Assembly: GCA_046233135.1 (NCBI GenBank)
Contig: JBJXHN010000004.1
Coordinates: forward strand, 496,001-560,000
Length of the DNA: 64,000 nucleotides
DNA from: JBJXHN01 sp046233135
GTDB lineage: Bacteria; Pseudomonadota; Alphaproteobacteria; Rhodospirillales; Rhodospirillaceae
Reading direction: 5' to 3'
Below, one piece after another: positions 8,181-15,973 of the stretch (positions within the stretch are counted from its first letter, which is position 1; each line of letters starts with the position of its first letter). The notes under the pieces are model-generated. The model saw nothing but the letters and a program-made list of their open reading frames with translations, did not search any database and had not been told where the DNA came from. Both the position numbers and the translations under genes were made by a program.

Positions 8181-9155
8181 TTACCCGGCGATCTGATTGG
8201 CCATGTCGACCATCACCTGGGCCTGCTTGATTGAAGCGATGTCGATCAGCTTGCCGTTCAGGGTGACCGCGCCCATGCCGGTGCGCTTGGCGTCTTCCAT
8301 GGCGTCCAGGATGGCCTTGGCCTGGGCCACTTCCTCTTCCGACGGGCTGAACAGGGTATTGGCCAGGGTGCTCTGGCTGGGGTGGATCGCCCACTTGCCT
8401 TCACAGCCCAGCACGGCGGCGCGCATGGCCTGGGCCTTGTAGCCGTCGGCATCCTGGATGTCGCCGAACGGGCCGTCGATGGCGCGCAGGCCGTGGGCGC
8501 GCGCGGCCACCACCATGCGGGCGATGGCGTAGTGCCACATGTCGCCCCACACGTAATCGCGGTTGCCCGCCGCGTCGGGGTCAGTCAGCACGCCGTAGTG
8601 GGGATTGGGGCCGCCGATGTTGGTGGTCCGCGCCTTGGTCGACGCTGCATAGTCGGCCACGCCGAAGTGCAGGCTTTCATTGCGCTTGGAGGCGCCGGCG
8701 ATCTCGTTGATGTTGGCCATGCCCAGGGCGGATTCGATGATCAGCTCGAAACCGATCCGCTTCTTGGCCCCGGTGGCGGCTTCGATCTGGGTGACCAGGG
8801 TGTCGACGGCATAGACGTCGGCGGCCGTGCCCACCTTGGGGATCATGATCAGATCCAGCTTGTCCGGCGCGGCTTCCAGAACCTCCACCAAGTCACGATA
8901 CATATAGTGGGTGTCGAGGCCGTTGATGCGCATGGACACGGTCTTGCCCGACCAGTCCAGGTCGTGCAGGGCCTGGATGATGTTCTTGCGGGCTTCGGGC
9001 TTTTTGTCGGGCGCCACGGCGTCTTCCAGGTCCAGGAAGACCACGTCGGCATCGCCCTGGGCGGCCTTTTGCAGGAACTTGGTGTTGGATCCGGGAACGG
9101 CCTGCTCGGACCGGTTCAGGCGCGCCGGCGCCTGCTCGACAATGGTGAAGCTCAT
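8181..9155 (-). CDS. mcl: L-malyl-CoA / beta-methylmalyl-CoA lyase (CitE superfamily)
   Basis: Reversible Mg-dependent cleavage of malyl-CoA to glyoxylate and acetyl-CoA, and of methylmalyl-CoA to glyoxylate and propionyl-CoA. It links glyoxylate metabolism with the ethylmalonyl-CoA pathway or one-carbon assimilation. The 324-residue product matches Rhodobacter Mcl1 in length and order. It has the substrate-phosphate loop SNTKFLQKAA, the metal-binding VVFLDLEDAVAP strand (Glu/Asp), FELIIESALGM with the second metal Glu, LHFGVADYAAS, and a C-terminal region WAIHPSQ followed by a small cap domain. ATG 9155 removes 37 residues of non-conserved leader. The gene is monocistronic; its metabolic partners are outside the window, so the exact pathway is inferred from the family. 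Confidence 0.9.
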   Translation of the reverse strand: MSFTIVEQAPARLNRSEQAVPGSNTKFLQKAAQGDADVVFLDLEDAVAPDKKPEARKNIIQALHDLDWSGKTVSMRINGLDTHYMYRDLVEVLEAAPDKLDLIMIPKVGTAADVYAVDTLVTQIEAATGAKKRIGFELIIESALGMANINEIAGASKRNESLHFGVADYAASTKARTTNIGGPNPHYGVLTDPDAAGNRDYVWGDMWHYAIARMVVAARAHGLRAIDGPFGDIQDADGYKAQAMRAAVLGCEGKWAIHPSQSTLANTLFSPSEEEVAQAKAILDAMEDAKRTGMGAVTLNGKLIDIASIKQAQVMVDMANQIAG

Positions 9156-9323
9156 GGTGGTCCCTTCTGACGGATAATCGGGATTGGCTTGGAAAACGCC
9201 GATGATGGCCGCCGCTCCGCCGTCAGGCAAGGCCGGGAGAACGATTCTTTTCGCATTCGCCCACAAACGCGCACGAATATTTCGCGCTTGCGGGAGGCTG
9301 GGGCGGGTTGGGCAGAGGGCGGC

Positions 9324-10199
9324 CTACTGGGCCATTTGCAGGGCGGCCGGCCGGCCGCGCAGTCCCAGGACGATCTCCTGGTAGTCCTGCTCCCGGTCCG
9401 GGTCGATCAGGCCGTGGCGCAGGGCGAAATCGATGATCACCAGATTGCAGTTGAATTTGAAGCTTTCGCCGGTGCGCACCGCTTCCAGCACTTTTTCCAC
9501 CGGCCAGAGCATGAACTCCGCCAATTCACCGTCGGTGTTGCAGGGGGTGAAGCTGTCCGGCAGCATCAGGTCGTAGCAGAACAGGGTATCAGGCTTGATG
9601 CCGGCCGCGTTTTCCATGCAGTAGGTGATGGCCCCCACCGGATGGGCCGATTCGGCCAGGGCGCGGGGGATGTCGGCTTCCTCGGCGCATTCCTTGATCA
9701 GGTTTTCGCGCAAGGACAGGTGGGCGGGCTGGCCGCCGGCGACCATGTTGTCCAGCTTGCCCGGGGCCACGGCCTTGTCCGGGCTGCGGCGGCCGATCCA
9801 CATCTTCATGTCGCTGCCGCTGCCGACGACTCCGTTCAGGTGCACGCCGTAGGCGCGGACGCCGAAGGTGGGAACCACCGCCCGGTCCAGCAGCATCAGC
9901 GAGGGTGCGCCCCAGCCGATGTTGACCCGGTACAGTTCTTCCCGCAGGCGGGGCACGACCCCTTCCTCTGCAAGGCGGGCGACCACGTCCGATACCGCCC
10001 GGGTCCGGGTTTCGGGGGTGCGCAGGGAATCAGATACCGCAACACCCGAATCGGTAACGTGAAACACCTTGGGGAAGGCCTTCAGCCGCTGGGCAAAGGC
10101 CGGACGGACCCAGCCAACCCGCTGACCGCCAATAAGAAACGGGCGGTAGCCGGACAGGTCGTGGGTGTTGCAAACCTCCACATGCCGCAGAAAACTCAC
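9324..10199 (-). CDS. NUDIX hydrolase, DUF4743-type
   Basis: Pyrophosphohydrolase of the NUDIX superfamily related to the domain fused to plant and fungal thiamin pyrophosphokinases (substrate in bacteria unsettled). The 291-residue product has an N-terminal DUF4743-like half with WVRPAFAQRL and ending in the AYGVHLNG strand. The NUDIX half carries the metal-binding box GGQPAHLSLRENLIKECAEE (155-174), including the paired catalytic Glu residues. The C-terminal FKFNCNLVIIDFALRHGLI is typical of this subgroup. The gene starts 337 bases from a divergent membrane-protein gene; that gap holds a CRP-like site that could serve either direction. Confidence 0.88.
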   Translation of the reverse strand: MSFLRHVEVCNTHDLSGYRPFLIGGQRVGWVRPAFAQRLKAFPKVFHVTDSGVAVSDSLRTPETRTRAVSDVVARLAEEGVVPRLREELYRVNIGWGAPSLMLLDRAVVPTFGVRAYGVHLNGVVGSGSDMKMWIGRRSPDKAVAPGKLDNMVAGGQPAHLSLRENLIKECAEEADIPRALAESAHPVGAITYCMENAAGIKPDTLFCYDLMLPDSFTPCNTDGELAEFMLWPVEKVLEAVRTGESFKFNCNLVIIDFALRHGLIDPDREQDYQEIVLGLRGRPAALQMAQ

Positions 10200-10333
10200 A
10201 GCTGTCCCTCCGGGCTGACGCCGTTTGTGACGGATAACCTACGCTTACGCTCCATTTTTAGGCCCTACCGAAGGCCCTGTCCAGCCGTCCCGTTGACCGT
10301 ACCCCGGTCACGGGGGGTATAGGGAGTGGTTGG

Positions 10334-10351
10334 CAGGTATGTACAAACCTG
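10334..10351. promoter_or_regulatory. 18-base inverted repeat in the divergent 10.2-10.5 kb promoter region
   Basis: CAGGTATGTACAAACCTG is symmetrical at 16 of 18 positions around a TGTACA centre. It lies 135 bases upstream of the NUDIX start and about 185 bases upstream of the membrane-protein gene. The cognate regulator is unknown. Confidence 0.4.
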
Positions 10352-10410
10352 TTCGTTAATCGCTCAAAATTGATGTAACCTTTTCAAATATCAGCAAATT
10401 TGCGGCCAGG

Positions 10411-10426
10411 TGTGATGAATATCACA
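10411..10426. promoter_or_regulatory. CRP-like operator TGTGA-N6-TCACA
   Basis: TGTGATGAATATCACA has both half sites of the cAMP-CRP consensus without mismatch. It lies in the AT-rich part of the 337-base divergent intergenic region, 110 bases before the ATG of the membrane-protein gene at 10537 and 211 bases before the NUDIX start. Which gene it controls cannot be read from sequence; position favours the gene at 10537. Confidence 0.6.
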
Positions 10427-10536
10427 TGCCTTTAATCACCTAATGGTTCATACTCGTTAACATCCTGAGACACCGGACCTGCTCGGGACCCCACAGGGGT
10501 CGATGAAGAGGGTCCCTTTCGCGTCGGGAGGCTGCC

Positions 10537-11406
10537 ATGCGCAGAACTCGATCACTTCAGAATGCCATAGCGTTTTTTGTGGCTTTTTGCTGTGCCGTCA
10601 TCCTTGGAATTCCCGTCTACGAGGACTACTCGCAGGCGGTGGCCATGGCTGCGGCCCAAGGACCGGCGTATAACCCGTTGTCCTCCATAGGAACCCGGGG
10701 GCTCGGTCCCCTGTCGGGGCTGATGCTCTTTGTCATGTCCGCACCCATGATCATCATGGCTGCTCCCGGGTTGGCGATGAAGTTGATCGGCGTGGTCGGT
10801 GGCTTCGTCATTAGTGGGTGCGTGGCTTTTGTCGGTGTGATGATCGACAATGGCGATACGGTCGGCGCAAGTCTGCTGGGGCTGCTGGCGGTGATCGCCC
10901 TATTCGCCTTGTTCTCGCAAGGGGGGCGGATGGCGCGGTCGCGGGAGCTGGCGACCCGGCGTCTGGCCACGGGCACGGTGAAGGTCATCGACGGAACCAC
11001 CCGTCAACTACGGCGCAAGCTGGGTGGCGGTAGCATGGGGTCGTCCGATGACGATGCGCCCGCCTCCCGTCGGCGGCTATCGCAGGCCGAGGTGGAAGAA
11101 CTGACCGACCCCAATTCCTCGTTCAACATGGCCGGGATGGTTGACCGGCTGGTGCTGGGCGTGGTGTGGCAGGCGGCGTCCCACAAGGACCCGCAGGTAT
11201 TCGCCGAGGAAGTGATTCAGGGCCTGAGCGAAATCGCGATTGACCTGGAAAACAACAAGGTGACCGACCCCGGCGGCCACGCGGCCCGTGCGGCCCGATT
11301 GTATCTGTCGCGGGTGAAGGCGCATCTGAACCGGGTGCGGATTGATCCGACCTTTGGGGAAATGATGCGGCCGACGCGCGCGTTGGATCCTCAAAGCCGC
11401 GGATAG
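10537..11406 (+). CDS. conserved-looking membrane protein of unknown function (four predicted TM helices)
   Basis: I do not recognise this 289-residue protein. Four hydrophobic helices are visible at about 8-28, 58-78, 80-103 and 109-128. A basic/acidic cytoplasmic C-terminal half follows, with a short Ser/Asp/Ala-rich linker (about 167-185) and then a helical region. Start ATG 10537 has GGGAGG five bases upstream. It is the first of four consecutive same-strand genes that end with a CheZ-type phosphatase. That neighbourhood hints at a link to motility or signalling, but spacing (418 bases to the next gene) makes a single operon unlikely. A perfect CRP-like box lies upstream. Confidence 0.75.
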   Translation: MRRTRSLQNAIAFFVAFCCAVILGIPVYEDYSQAVAMAAAQGPAYNPLSSIGTRGLGPLSGLMLFVMSAPMIIMAAPGLAMKLIGVVGGFVISGCVAFVGVMIDNGDTVGASLLGLLAVIALFALFSQGGRMARSRELATRRLATGTVKVIDGTTRQLRRKLGGGSMGSSDDDAPASRRRLSQAEVEELTDPNSSFNMAGMVDRLVLGVVWQAASHKDPQVFAEEVIQGLSEIAIDLENNKVTDPGGHAARAARLYLSRVKAHLNRVRIDPTFGEMMRPTRALDPQSRG

Positions 11407-11656
11407 AGGAAGCGCGCGTTTCATTTACGGCGCTTCCAGCCCCCCTCGGGCGGCAGGCTCGTTTCTGATAAGGACGGGACCATTCAGGTTTTTTGTGCGG
11501 TCGACGGAGGCGGGCCAACCCTGGTGATGCTTCGTCTTCTCAAGGCGCGACCAAAAGCCCGCGCATGCGGGCGCCTGGACCGTTTTGCCGAAGGCGAACC
11601 TCCGGTTAGACCAGGCCCCGCGCAGCGTCAGCGGAGCGTAGCCAAGCCGCGTTAGC

Positions 11657-11685
11657 GGCGCCCGGCGCCTGAGGGCCGCATAAAA
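11657..11685. repeat. GC-rich palindromic intergenic element, copy resembling 58519-58548
   Basis: The stretch starting GGCGCCCGGCGCCTGAGGGC and ending in TAAAA can be aligned with GGCGCCGGGCGCCTGACGGC and an AAATA end after the cold-shock gene (about four of five bases identical by eye). It lies in a 418-base gene-free gap (11407-11824) that also contains GCCCGC/GCGGGC at 11557-11572 and a longer hairpin at 11691-11718. No gene is visible in that gap. Confidence 0.35.
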
Positions 11686-11690
11686 AACGA

Positions 11691-11718
11691 GGGACTATCG
11701 CCCTCAGGCGATAGTCCC
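11691..11718 (-). terminator. perfect hairpin with T-tract on the minus strand
   Basis: GGGACTATCGCC (11691-11702) and GGCGATAGTCCC (11707-11718) form a flawless 12-pair stem with a four-base loop. On the minus strand it is followed by TCGTTTTTT, the form of an intrinsic terminator. No minus-strand gene lies upstream of it for 3 kb. It may end an antisense or small RNA, or act as a boundary for the plus-strand genes on either side. Confidence 0.55.
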
Positions 11719-11824
11719 GGGGTTTCGGCTATTGAGCCTCCGTGCCATACTCCGGTCAATCCAGCGGATTTGGGTGCTTGCCCGGTCCTTTCTTGATTTC
11801 GGCCACGGGAGCTGAAGGCCCATC

Positions 11825-13327
11825 GTGATCGCGCCCATTGCCCTGTTTGCCGCCGCCGCCCTGATTTCCGTGGTGTGGTTGGGGGTCTTCGCGTCCCTTC
11901 TGTCCGACTCGCCGGGTTGGAGCGGGCTGGCGTCGCTGCCGGCCGGAGACTTGGTAACGGTGCTGGCGGCGGGGGCCGCGCCGGTGGTGGGCGTCTTCCT
12001 GCTGGTGGTGGGTGTTCTGTTCGTGTTGACGCAGCGGCGCAACGAACGGACCCTGCGGCTGGCCGGCTCGCAGACCCGGCGCAATGCGGAGGAGGTGGAA
12101 AGCCTCGTCCGCGCGGTCATCGTCACCCAGGAGCAATTGCGCCGTCAGTCCTTTCTGGACGGGGTCGATCTGGCGATCAAGGATCTGACCAGCCATCTCG
12201 GCCAGTTCATGGAGCGGCTGCGGGTGGTCGAGGCGGAAGAGGCCGAGACCCTGTGGGCGCTGACGGCGGCGGGGGATGTGTGGGCGATGCCCAATACCCT
12301 GCTGGTGCGGGCGCGGGGTGCGGGGGACCGGTTTGCCGATATGGTGGCCGAACGCATGCTCGCCGACGGGTTCGCCGCCGCTGCCCTTCAGCGCTTTCTC
12401 CGCCGCCACGGGCAGCTGCTGGAACGGGCGCGGGAAGACGAGGAAACCCGCCTGCTGCGGGAGATGCTGGAAGACGGCCCGATGGATCAGGTGGCCGTGC
12501 TGCTGGCCAAGGCCGATGCCCGCATGCGCGATATGCTCGGCGAAGGCGGTGGCAGCCATGCGCCCCAGGCCTATCGCTCCGCTTCTCCCCCTCCGCCGCT
12601 TCCGGACGACGATATCCCGGATGTGGATGACGAAGGATTTGTGGATGACGAGGCGTTCGTCGATGACGCCTATCTGGAAGAGCTGAGCGAGCCGGAGGAC
12701 GACCCGGAGGCGCGCCCTTTTCCGGAAGACGCCTTGGAAGGGGACGCTCTGGAGGGCGGGCCGGAGGAAAGGCGGCAGGAAGGGCCGGAAGAGGAGCGGG
12801 ATGAGGACGACCTTCTCGGTGACGAGGAGGAGAGCGACCTGGATGTGGATTTCCCGCCGGGCATGCCCCTGCCGGAAGGCGCCTACGACGATTTCGGCGA
12901 TGACGAGGGTGGCGATCGGGACCAGCTGGCGGTGTTGGAGGAAATAGACCATGCCGCGGCGCCTCCGCAGCCGTCCATCCGGCGAGGGGGGCCGCATATC
13001 CCGGCCGGTGGCGGACCGCAGGCGGACGAACCGACCACAAGCCCGCAGCAGGCCGCGCGTCGTATCCCCTATCCCCCGATGAAGCGGGACGAGGTGGAAT
13101 CGATCCAGGAGCGGGTGGCCCGCAGCCTGTCCCGCTCCGTCTTGTCCGGCGAGGCGGTGGACCGGTCGACCAGTTCTGTGGCCCAGCGGTTCGCCGACCG
13201 GCTGGAAGGGCGGGACACATCCGAAGAGGACGAAGATCCAGCCAATCAGTACGATATGTTCCACGAGGATGCCGAACAGGGTTCGAAGGACGAGCGCGGC
13301 GGTCCTCATCGCGCGCCGGACGCCTGA
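11825..13327 (+). CDS. membrane protein with long acidic disordered region, function unknown
   Basis: Unrecognised 500-residue protein. Two membrane helices lie at about 1-26 and 43-69. Next is a mostly helical region to about residue 245 (TLRLAGSQTRRNAEEVESLV and onward). A strikingly acidic low-complexity segment follows at about 260-370, dominated by Asp, Glu and Pro. A basic C-terminal region with a short predicted helix (RDEVESIQERVARSLSRSVL) ends the protein. Start is GTG 11825, supported by GAAGG six bases upstream. Its stop is 76 bases before the next gene on the same strand, which in turn precedes the CheZ gene, so the three may be co-transcribed. The acidic segment could be a protein-binding or spacer region (inference). 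Confidence 0.78.
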   Translation: MIAPIALFAAAALISVVWLGVFASLLSDSPGWSGLASLPAGDLVTVLAAGAAPVVGVFLLVVGVLFVLTQRRNERTLRLAGSQTRRNAEEVESLVRAVIVTQEQLRRQSFLDGVDLAIKDLTSHLGQFMERLRVVEAEEAETLWALTAAGDVWAMPNTLLVRARGAGDRFADMVAERMLADGFAAAALQRFLRRHGQLLERAREDEETRLLREMLEDGPMDQVAVLLAKADARMRDMLGEGGGSHAPQAYRSASPPPPLPDDDIPDVDDEGFVDDEAFVDDAYLEELSEPEDDPEARPFPEDALEGDALEGGPEERRQEGPEEERDEDDLLGDEEESDLDVDFPPGMPLPEGAYDDFGDDEGGDRDQLAVLEEIDHAAAPPQPSIRRGGPHIPAGGGPQADEPTTSPQQAARRIPYPPMKRDEVESIQERVARSLSRSVLSGEAVDRSTSSVAQRFADRLEGRDTSEEDEDPANQYDMFHEDAEQGSKDERGGPHRAPDA

Positions 13328-13403
13328 GGGTGGGGCCGGTCGCTGCTTTTTCCCCCTCCGCCGGCCTCGGGCCGCGCGGAACCGGATGCGAGGAGCCGTC
13401 ACG

Positions 13404-13832
13404 GTGGGTTTGATCGACGGAATCTGGAACAAGCTGCTGGGTGATCCGGCCAAACCGGGATCCAAGGGCAGTCCGGCCACCAAGGCCAAAGCCGGCGCCA
13501 GGGCCGGCGACCAGGGCGCTCCCGCCGGGGCGGCCAGGGTCGGGGGACAAGGTCTGCTTCCGGCGTCTGCGTCCACCGGTGCCGAGAAGGCGGCGGCGGA
13601 CGGGAAAACGGCGGCGGACAGTGCGGCCTTGCGGCAACAGGCCCTGGCCCAGGTGCGGGCGGGACAGGAACGGATGATGACGCCGGAACGGCAGGCGTTG
13701 ATTCAGCAAGCCATGGCCGTTCATCGCGCGAAGCAGAAGATCCTTGATAACCTGACCGACGAACAGCGGCAGAAATTGGTGGCGATTGCCGTGAAAAACC
13801 TGTTGAACGAAGGTCGGGAGACGAAGGATTGA
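13404..13832 (+). CDS. small Ala/Lys-rich protein with C-terminal helical domain, function unknown
   Basis: Unrecognised 142-residue protein. It opens VGLIDGIWNKLLGD, continues as an Ala/Gly/Lys-rich disordered linker to about residue 80, and ends in a charged helical domain (about 85-140) with a Met-Met-Thr-Pro-Glu-Arg turn and DEQRQKLVAIAVKNLLNEGR. GTG 13404 is preferred because GAGGAG lies 8 bases upstream; an ATG six codons earlier overlaps that ribosome site. It sits between the acidic membrane protein and the CheZ gene, all on the plus strand, so it may belong to the same functional group. Confidence 0.7.
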   Translation: MGLIDGIWNKLLGDPAKPGSKGSPATKAKAGARAGDQGAPAGAARVGGQGLLPASASTGAEKAAADGKTAADSAALRQQALAQVRAGQERMMTPERQALIQQAMAVHRAKQKILDNLTDEQRQKLVAIAVKNLLNEGRETKD

Positions 13833-13933
13833 TGTTTTTGCATTCGAGGTTGTGAGGTTTTCTCTGGATCTTGGCGTGAGCGGCCTCGTAAAACGGTCTG
13901 GGGAATGATCTGTATGTTCGGGAAGCGTATCTT

Positions 13934-14761
13934 ATGAGTGATCACTCTGATTTGTTCCAGCTGCGCCGGGAAGTGATGGGGTTGTTCGCGCATATCCAGA
14001 AGATGCGCCACGAAATTGCCTCCATTCACCGGCCGAACCCGGACAAAGACCGCTTCACGGCCATGTCCGACGAGCTGGACGCGATTGTCGAGGCGACGGA
14101 ATCGGCCACCAACACGATCATGGAATCGGTGGAGGCCCTGGACGAGATCAACGGCACCCTGATGGGCAAGGTGGAGGATCCAGAGGCTCAGGAGGCACTG
14201 GCCAGGACACCGGCGCTGATGGGAGCGATTTTCGAGGCCTGCTCGTTCCAGGACATCACCGGCCAGCGCATCACCAAGGTGGTGACCTCGCTGAAGTTCA
14301 TCGAAGAGAAGGTGAACAACCTGATTTCGATGTGGGGGCCGGAGCAAATCAACGAGATGGCCGGGTCTCCCGATGTGGACGGGGAGACTCTGGACGAATA
14401 CAAGAAATACCTCCACGGCCCAGCGTTGGCCGGCGAGGGGGTGTCGCAGGCGGATGTGGACGCGATGTTCGACACGCCGGTGGCGGACACGGCGGTCACC
14501 GCGCCTGCATCAGCACCAGCGGCCAAGGCTCCGGCGGCGGCGAAGCTGACGTTGAAAGCGACGGCCAAGCCGGCGAAACAGACATCTGCCCCGGCGCCCG
14601 CCAAGGCCCCGGCTCCCGGGAAGGCTCCAGCCCCCGACAAGGCTCCTGCTCCTGCCAATGCTCCTGCGCCGGCGGCGAAGAAGAAGCCCGCTCCGGCGCC
14701 TGCCCCGGCGGAAACCGGCAACGGCATGGGTCAATCGGACATCGACAAGCTGTTCGACTGA
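13934..14761 (+). CDS. cheZ: CheZ-family protein phosphatase with two FliM-like CheY-binding tails
   Basis: CheZ dephosphorylates CheY-P and so ends the motor signal in chemotaxis. The 275-residue product has the long CheZ helical hairpin. The catalytic motif CSFQDITGQR holds Asp107 and Gln111, the equivalent of the Asp/Gln pair that positions the attacking water. Residues from about 185 to 260 form a Lys/Ala/Pro repeat linker (APAPAKAPAPGK type). Two short motifs, SQADVDAMFD (171-180) and the C-terminal GQSDIDKLFD (266-275), resemble the CheY-P-binding (S)QxxIDxL peptide at the FliM N-terminus. E. coli CheZ also binds CheY-P by its C-terminus, but with a single peptide. Start ATG 13934 has GGAAG 8 bases upstream. 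No other che gene is in the window. Confidence 0.87.
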   Translation: MSDHSDLFQLRREVMGLFAHIQKMRHEIASIHRPNPDKDRFTAMSDELDAIVEATESATNTIMESVEALDEINGTLMGKVEDPEAQEALARTPALMGAIFEACSFQDITGQRITKVVTSLKFIEEKVNNLISMWGPEQINEMAGSPDVDGETLDEYKKYLHGPALAGEGVSQADVDAMFDTPVADTAVTAPASAPAAKAPAAAKLTLKATAKPAKQTSAPAPAKAPAPGKAPAPDKAPAPANAPAPAAKKKPAPAPAPAETGNGMGQSDIDKLFD

Positions 14762-14827
14762 CCGGGGGCCGGGGACCCGTGGTCCCCGGCCTTGCTTAGG
14801 TTCGTAAGCGGGAAAGCGACATTCGCG

Positions 14828-15970
14828 TCATGCGCTATAGTCCGCCAGACTCTCCCGGGTGATATCGGCGATCCTGTGGGCGCCGGTCAGGGTCATGGCC
14901 ACCCGCGCTTCCTTGGCGAACAGGTCCAGCAGGTTCGCCACCCCCGCCTCGCCGTCGGTGGCGAGCGCATAGACGGCCGCGCGGCCCAGCATCACCGCGT
15001 CTGCGCCCAGCGCCAGCAGCCGCACCATGTCCAGGCCGGAGCGGACGCCGGAATCGGCCAGAATCGCCAGCTCCCCTTTCACCGCATCGGCAATTGCCGG
15101 CAGGGCGCGCGCCGTCGACAGAACGCCGTCCAGCTGCCGGCCGCCGTGGTTGGAAACGACCAGGCCGTCGGCGCCGAATTGCACCGCCTCGCGGGCGTCT
15201 TCCGGGTCCAGGATGCCCTTCAGCACCATCTTGCCCTTCCAGAAGGCGCGGATCCATTCCAGGTCCTTCCAGCCGATGGCGGGATCGAAGTTCGCGCCCA
15301 GCCAGCCCACGTAGTCTTCCAGGCTGATCCGTCGGCCCAGATAGGCCGAGACGTTGCCCAGGTCGTGGGGGCGGCCGCGCAGGCCCACGTCCCAGGACCA
15401 GCGCGGGTGCAGGGCGGCCTGAACCATCCGCCGCAGGGCGGCATTGGGGCCGGACATGCCCGAATGGGCGTCGCGGTAGCGGGCGCCGGGAACCGGCATG
15501 TCCACCGTGAACACCAGCGTGCGGATGCCCGCCGCCCAGGCCCGTTCCAGGGCGTTTTCCATGAATCCCCGGTCCTTCAGCACATACAGCTGGAACCAGA
15601 TGGGCCGGGCCAGGGCGCCCTGGACTTCCTCGATGGGGCAGACGGAGACGGTGGATAGGGTGAAGGGTACGCCCTTGGCCGTTGCCGCCCGGGCGGCCTG
15701 GATCTCGCCGCGCCGGGCGAACATGCCCAGCAGACCGACCGGGGCCAGAATCGCCGGCATGCTCAGCCTTTCGCCGAGCACTTCGGTGGACAGATCGACC
15801 GACCCGACCCCCTTCAGCACCCGTTGCCGCAGGGCCAGCGGGGAGAGGTCGTCCACATTGCGTCGAAGGGTGTATTCGTCATAGGCGCCACCGTCGATGT
15901 AGTGGAACAGAAAGGGCGGCAGGCGCCGCCGGGCGGCCTCGCGGTAGTCCCGGGTGGAGGAAATGATCAT
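14828..15970 (-). CDS. lldD: FMN-dependent L-lactate dehydrogenase
   Basis: Membrane-associated flavoenzyme oxidising L-lactate to pyruvate and passing electrons to the respiratory chain. The 380-residue product has the alpha-hydroxy-acid oxidase TIM barrel. Visible are the N-terminal FLFHYIDGGAYDEYTLRRN, LSTVSVCPIEEV, WFQLYVLKDRGF, LVFTVDMPVPGARYRD and the Lys of MVLKGILDPEDA. The catalytic His275 is in SNHGGRQLDG, with LADSGVRSGLD and MLGRAAVYAL as FMN phosphate loops. It starts three bases after the stop of lldR, so the two are one operon with the regulator first. No lactate permease is adjacent. Related family members (mandelate or glycolate oxidases) are less likely given the LldR partner. 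Confidence 0.92.
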   Translation of the reverse strand: MIISSTRDYREAARRRLPPFLFHYIDGGAYDEYTLRRNVDDLSPLALRQRVLKGVGSVDLSTEVLGERLSMPAILAPVGLLGMFARRGEIQAARAATAKGVPFTLSTVSVCPIEEVQGALARPIWFQLYVLKDRGFMENALERAWAAGIRTLVFTVDMPVPGARYRDAHSGMSGPNAALRRMVQAALHPRWSWDVGLRGRPHDLGNVSAYLGRRISLEDYVGWLGANFDPAIGWKDLEWIRAFWKGKMVLKGILDPEDAREAVQFGADGLVVSNHGGRQLDGVLSTARALPAIADAVKGELAILADSGVRSGLDMVRLLALGADAVMLGRAAVYALATDGEAGVANLLDLFAKEARVAMTLTGAHRIADITRESLADYSA

Positions 15971-15973
15971 CGG

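Noticed and set aside
10366..10390. TTGATGTAACC as an FNR box near the NUDIX gene
   Set aside because: Only the left half site is present; no ATCAA at the right spacing.
14580..14700. Short-period repeats as a possible CRISPR or minisatellite
   Set aside because: They are in-frame codon repeats of the CheZ Lys/Ala/Pro linker.
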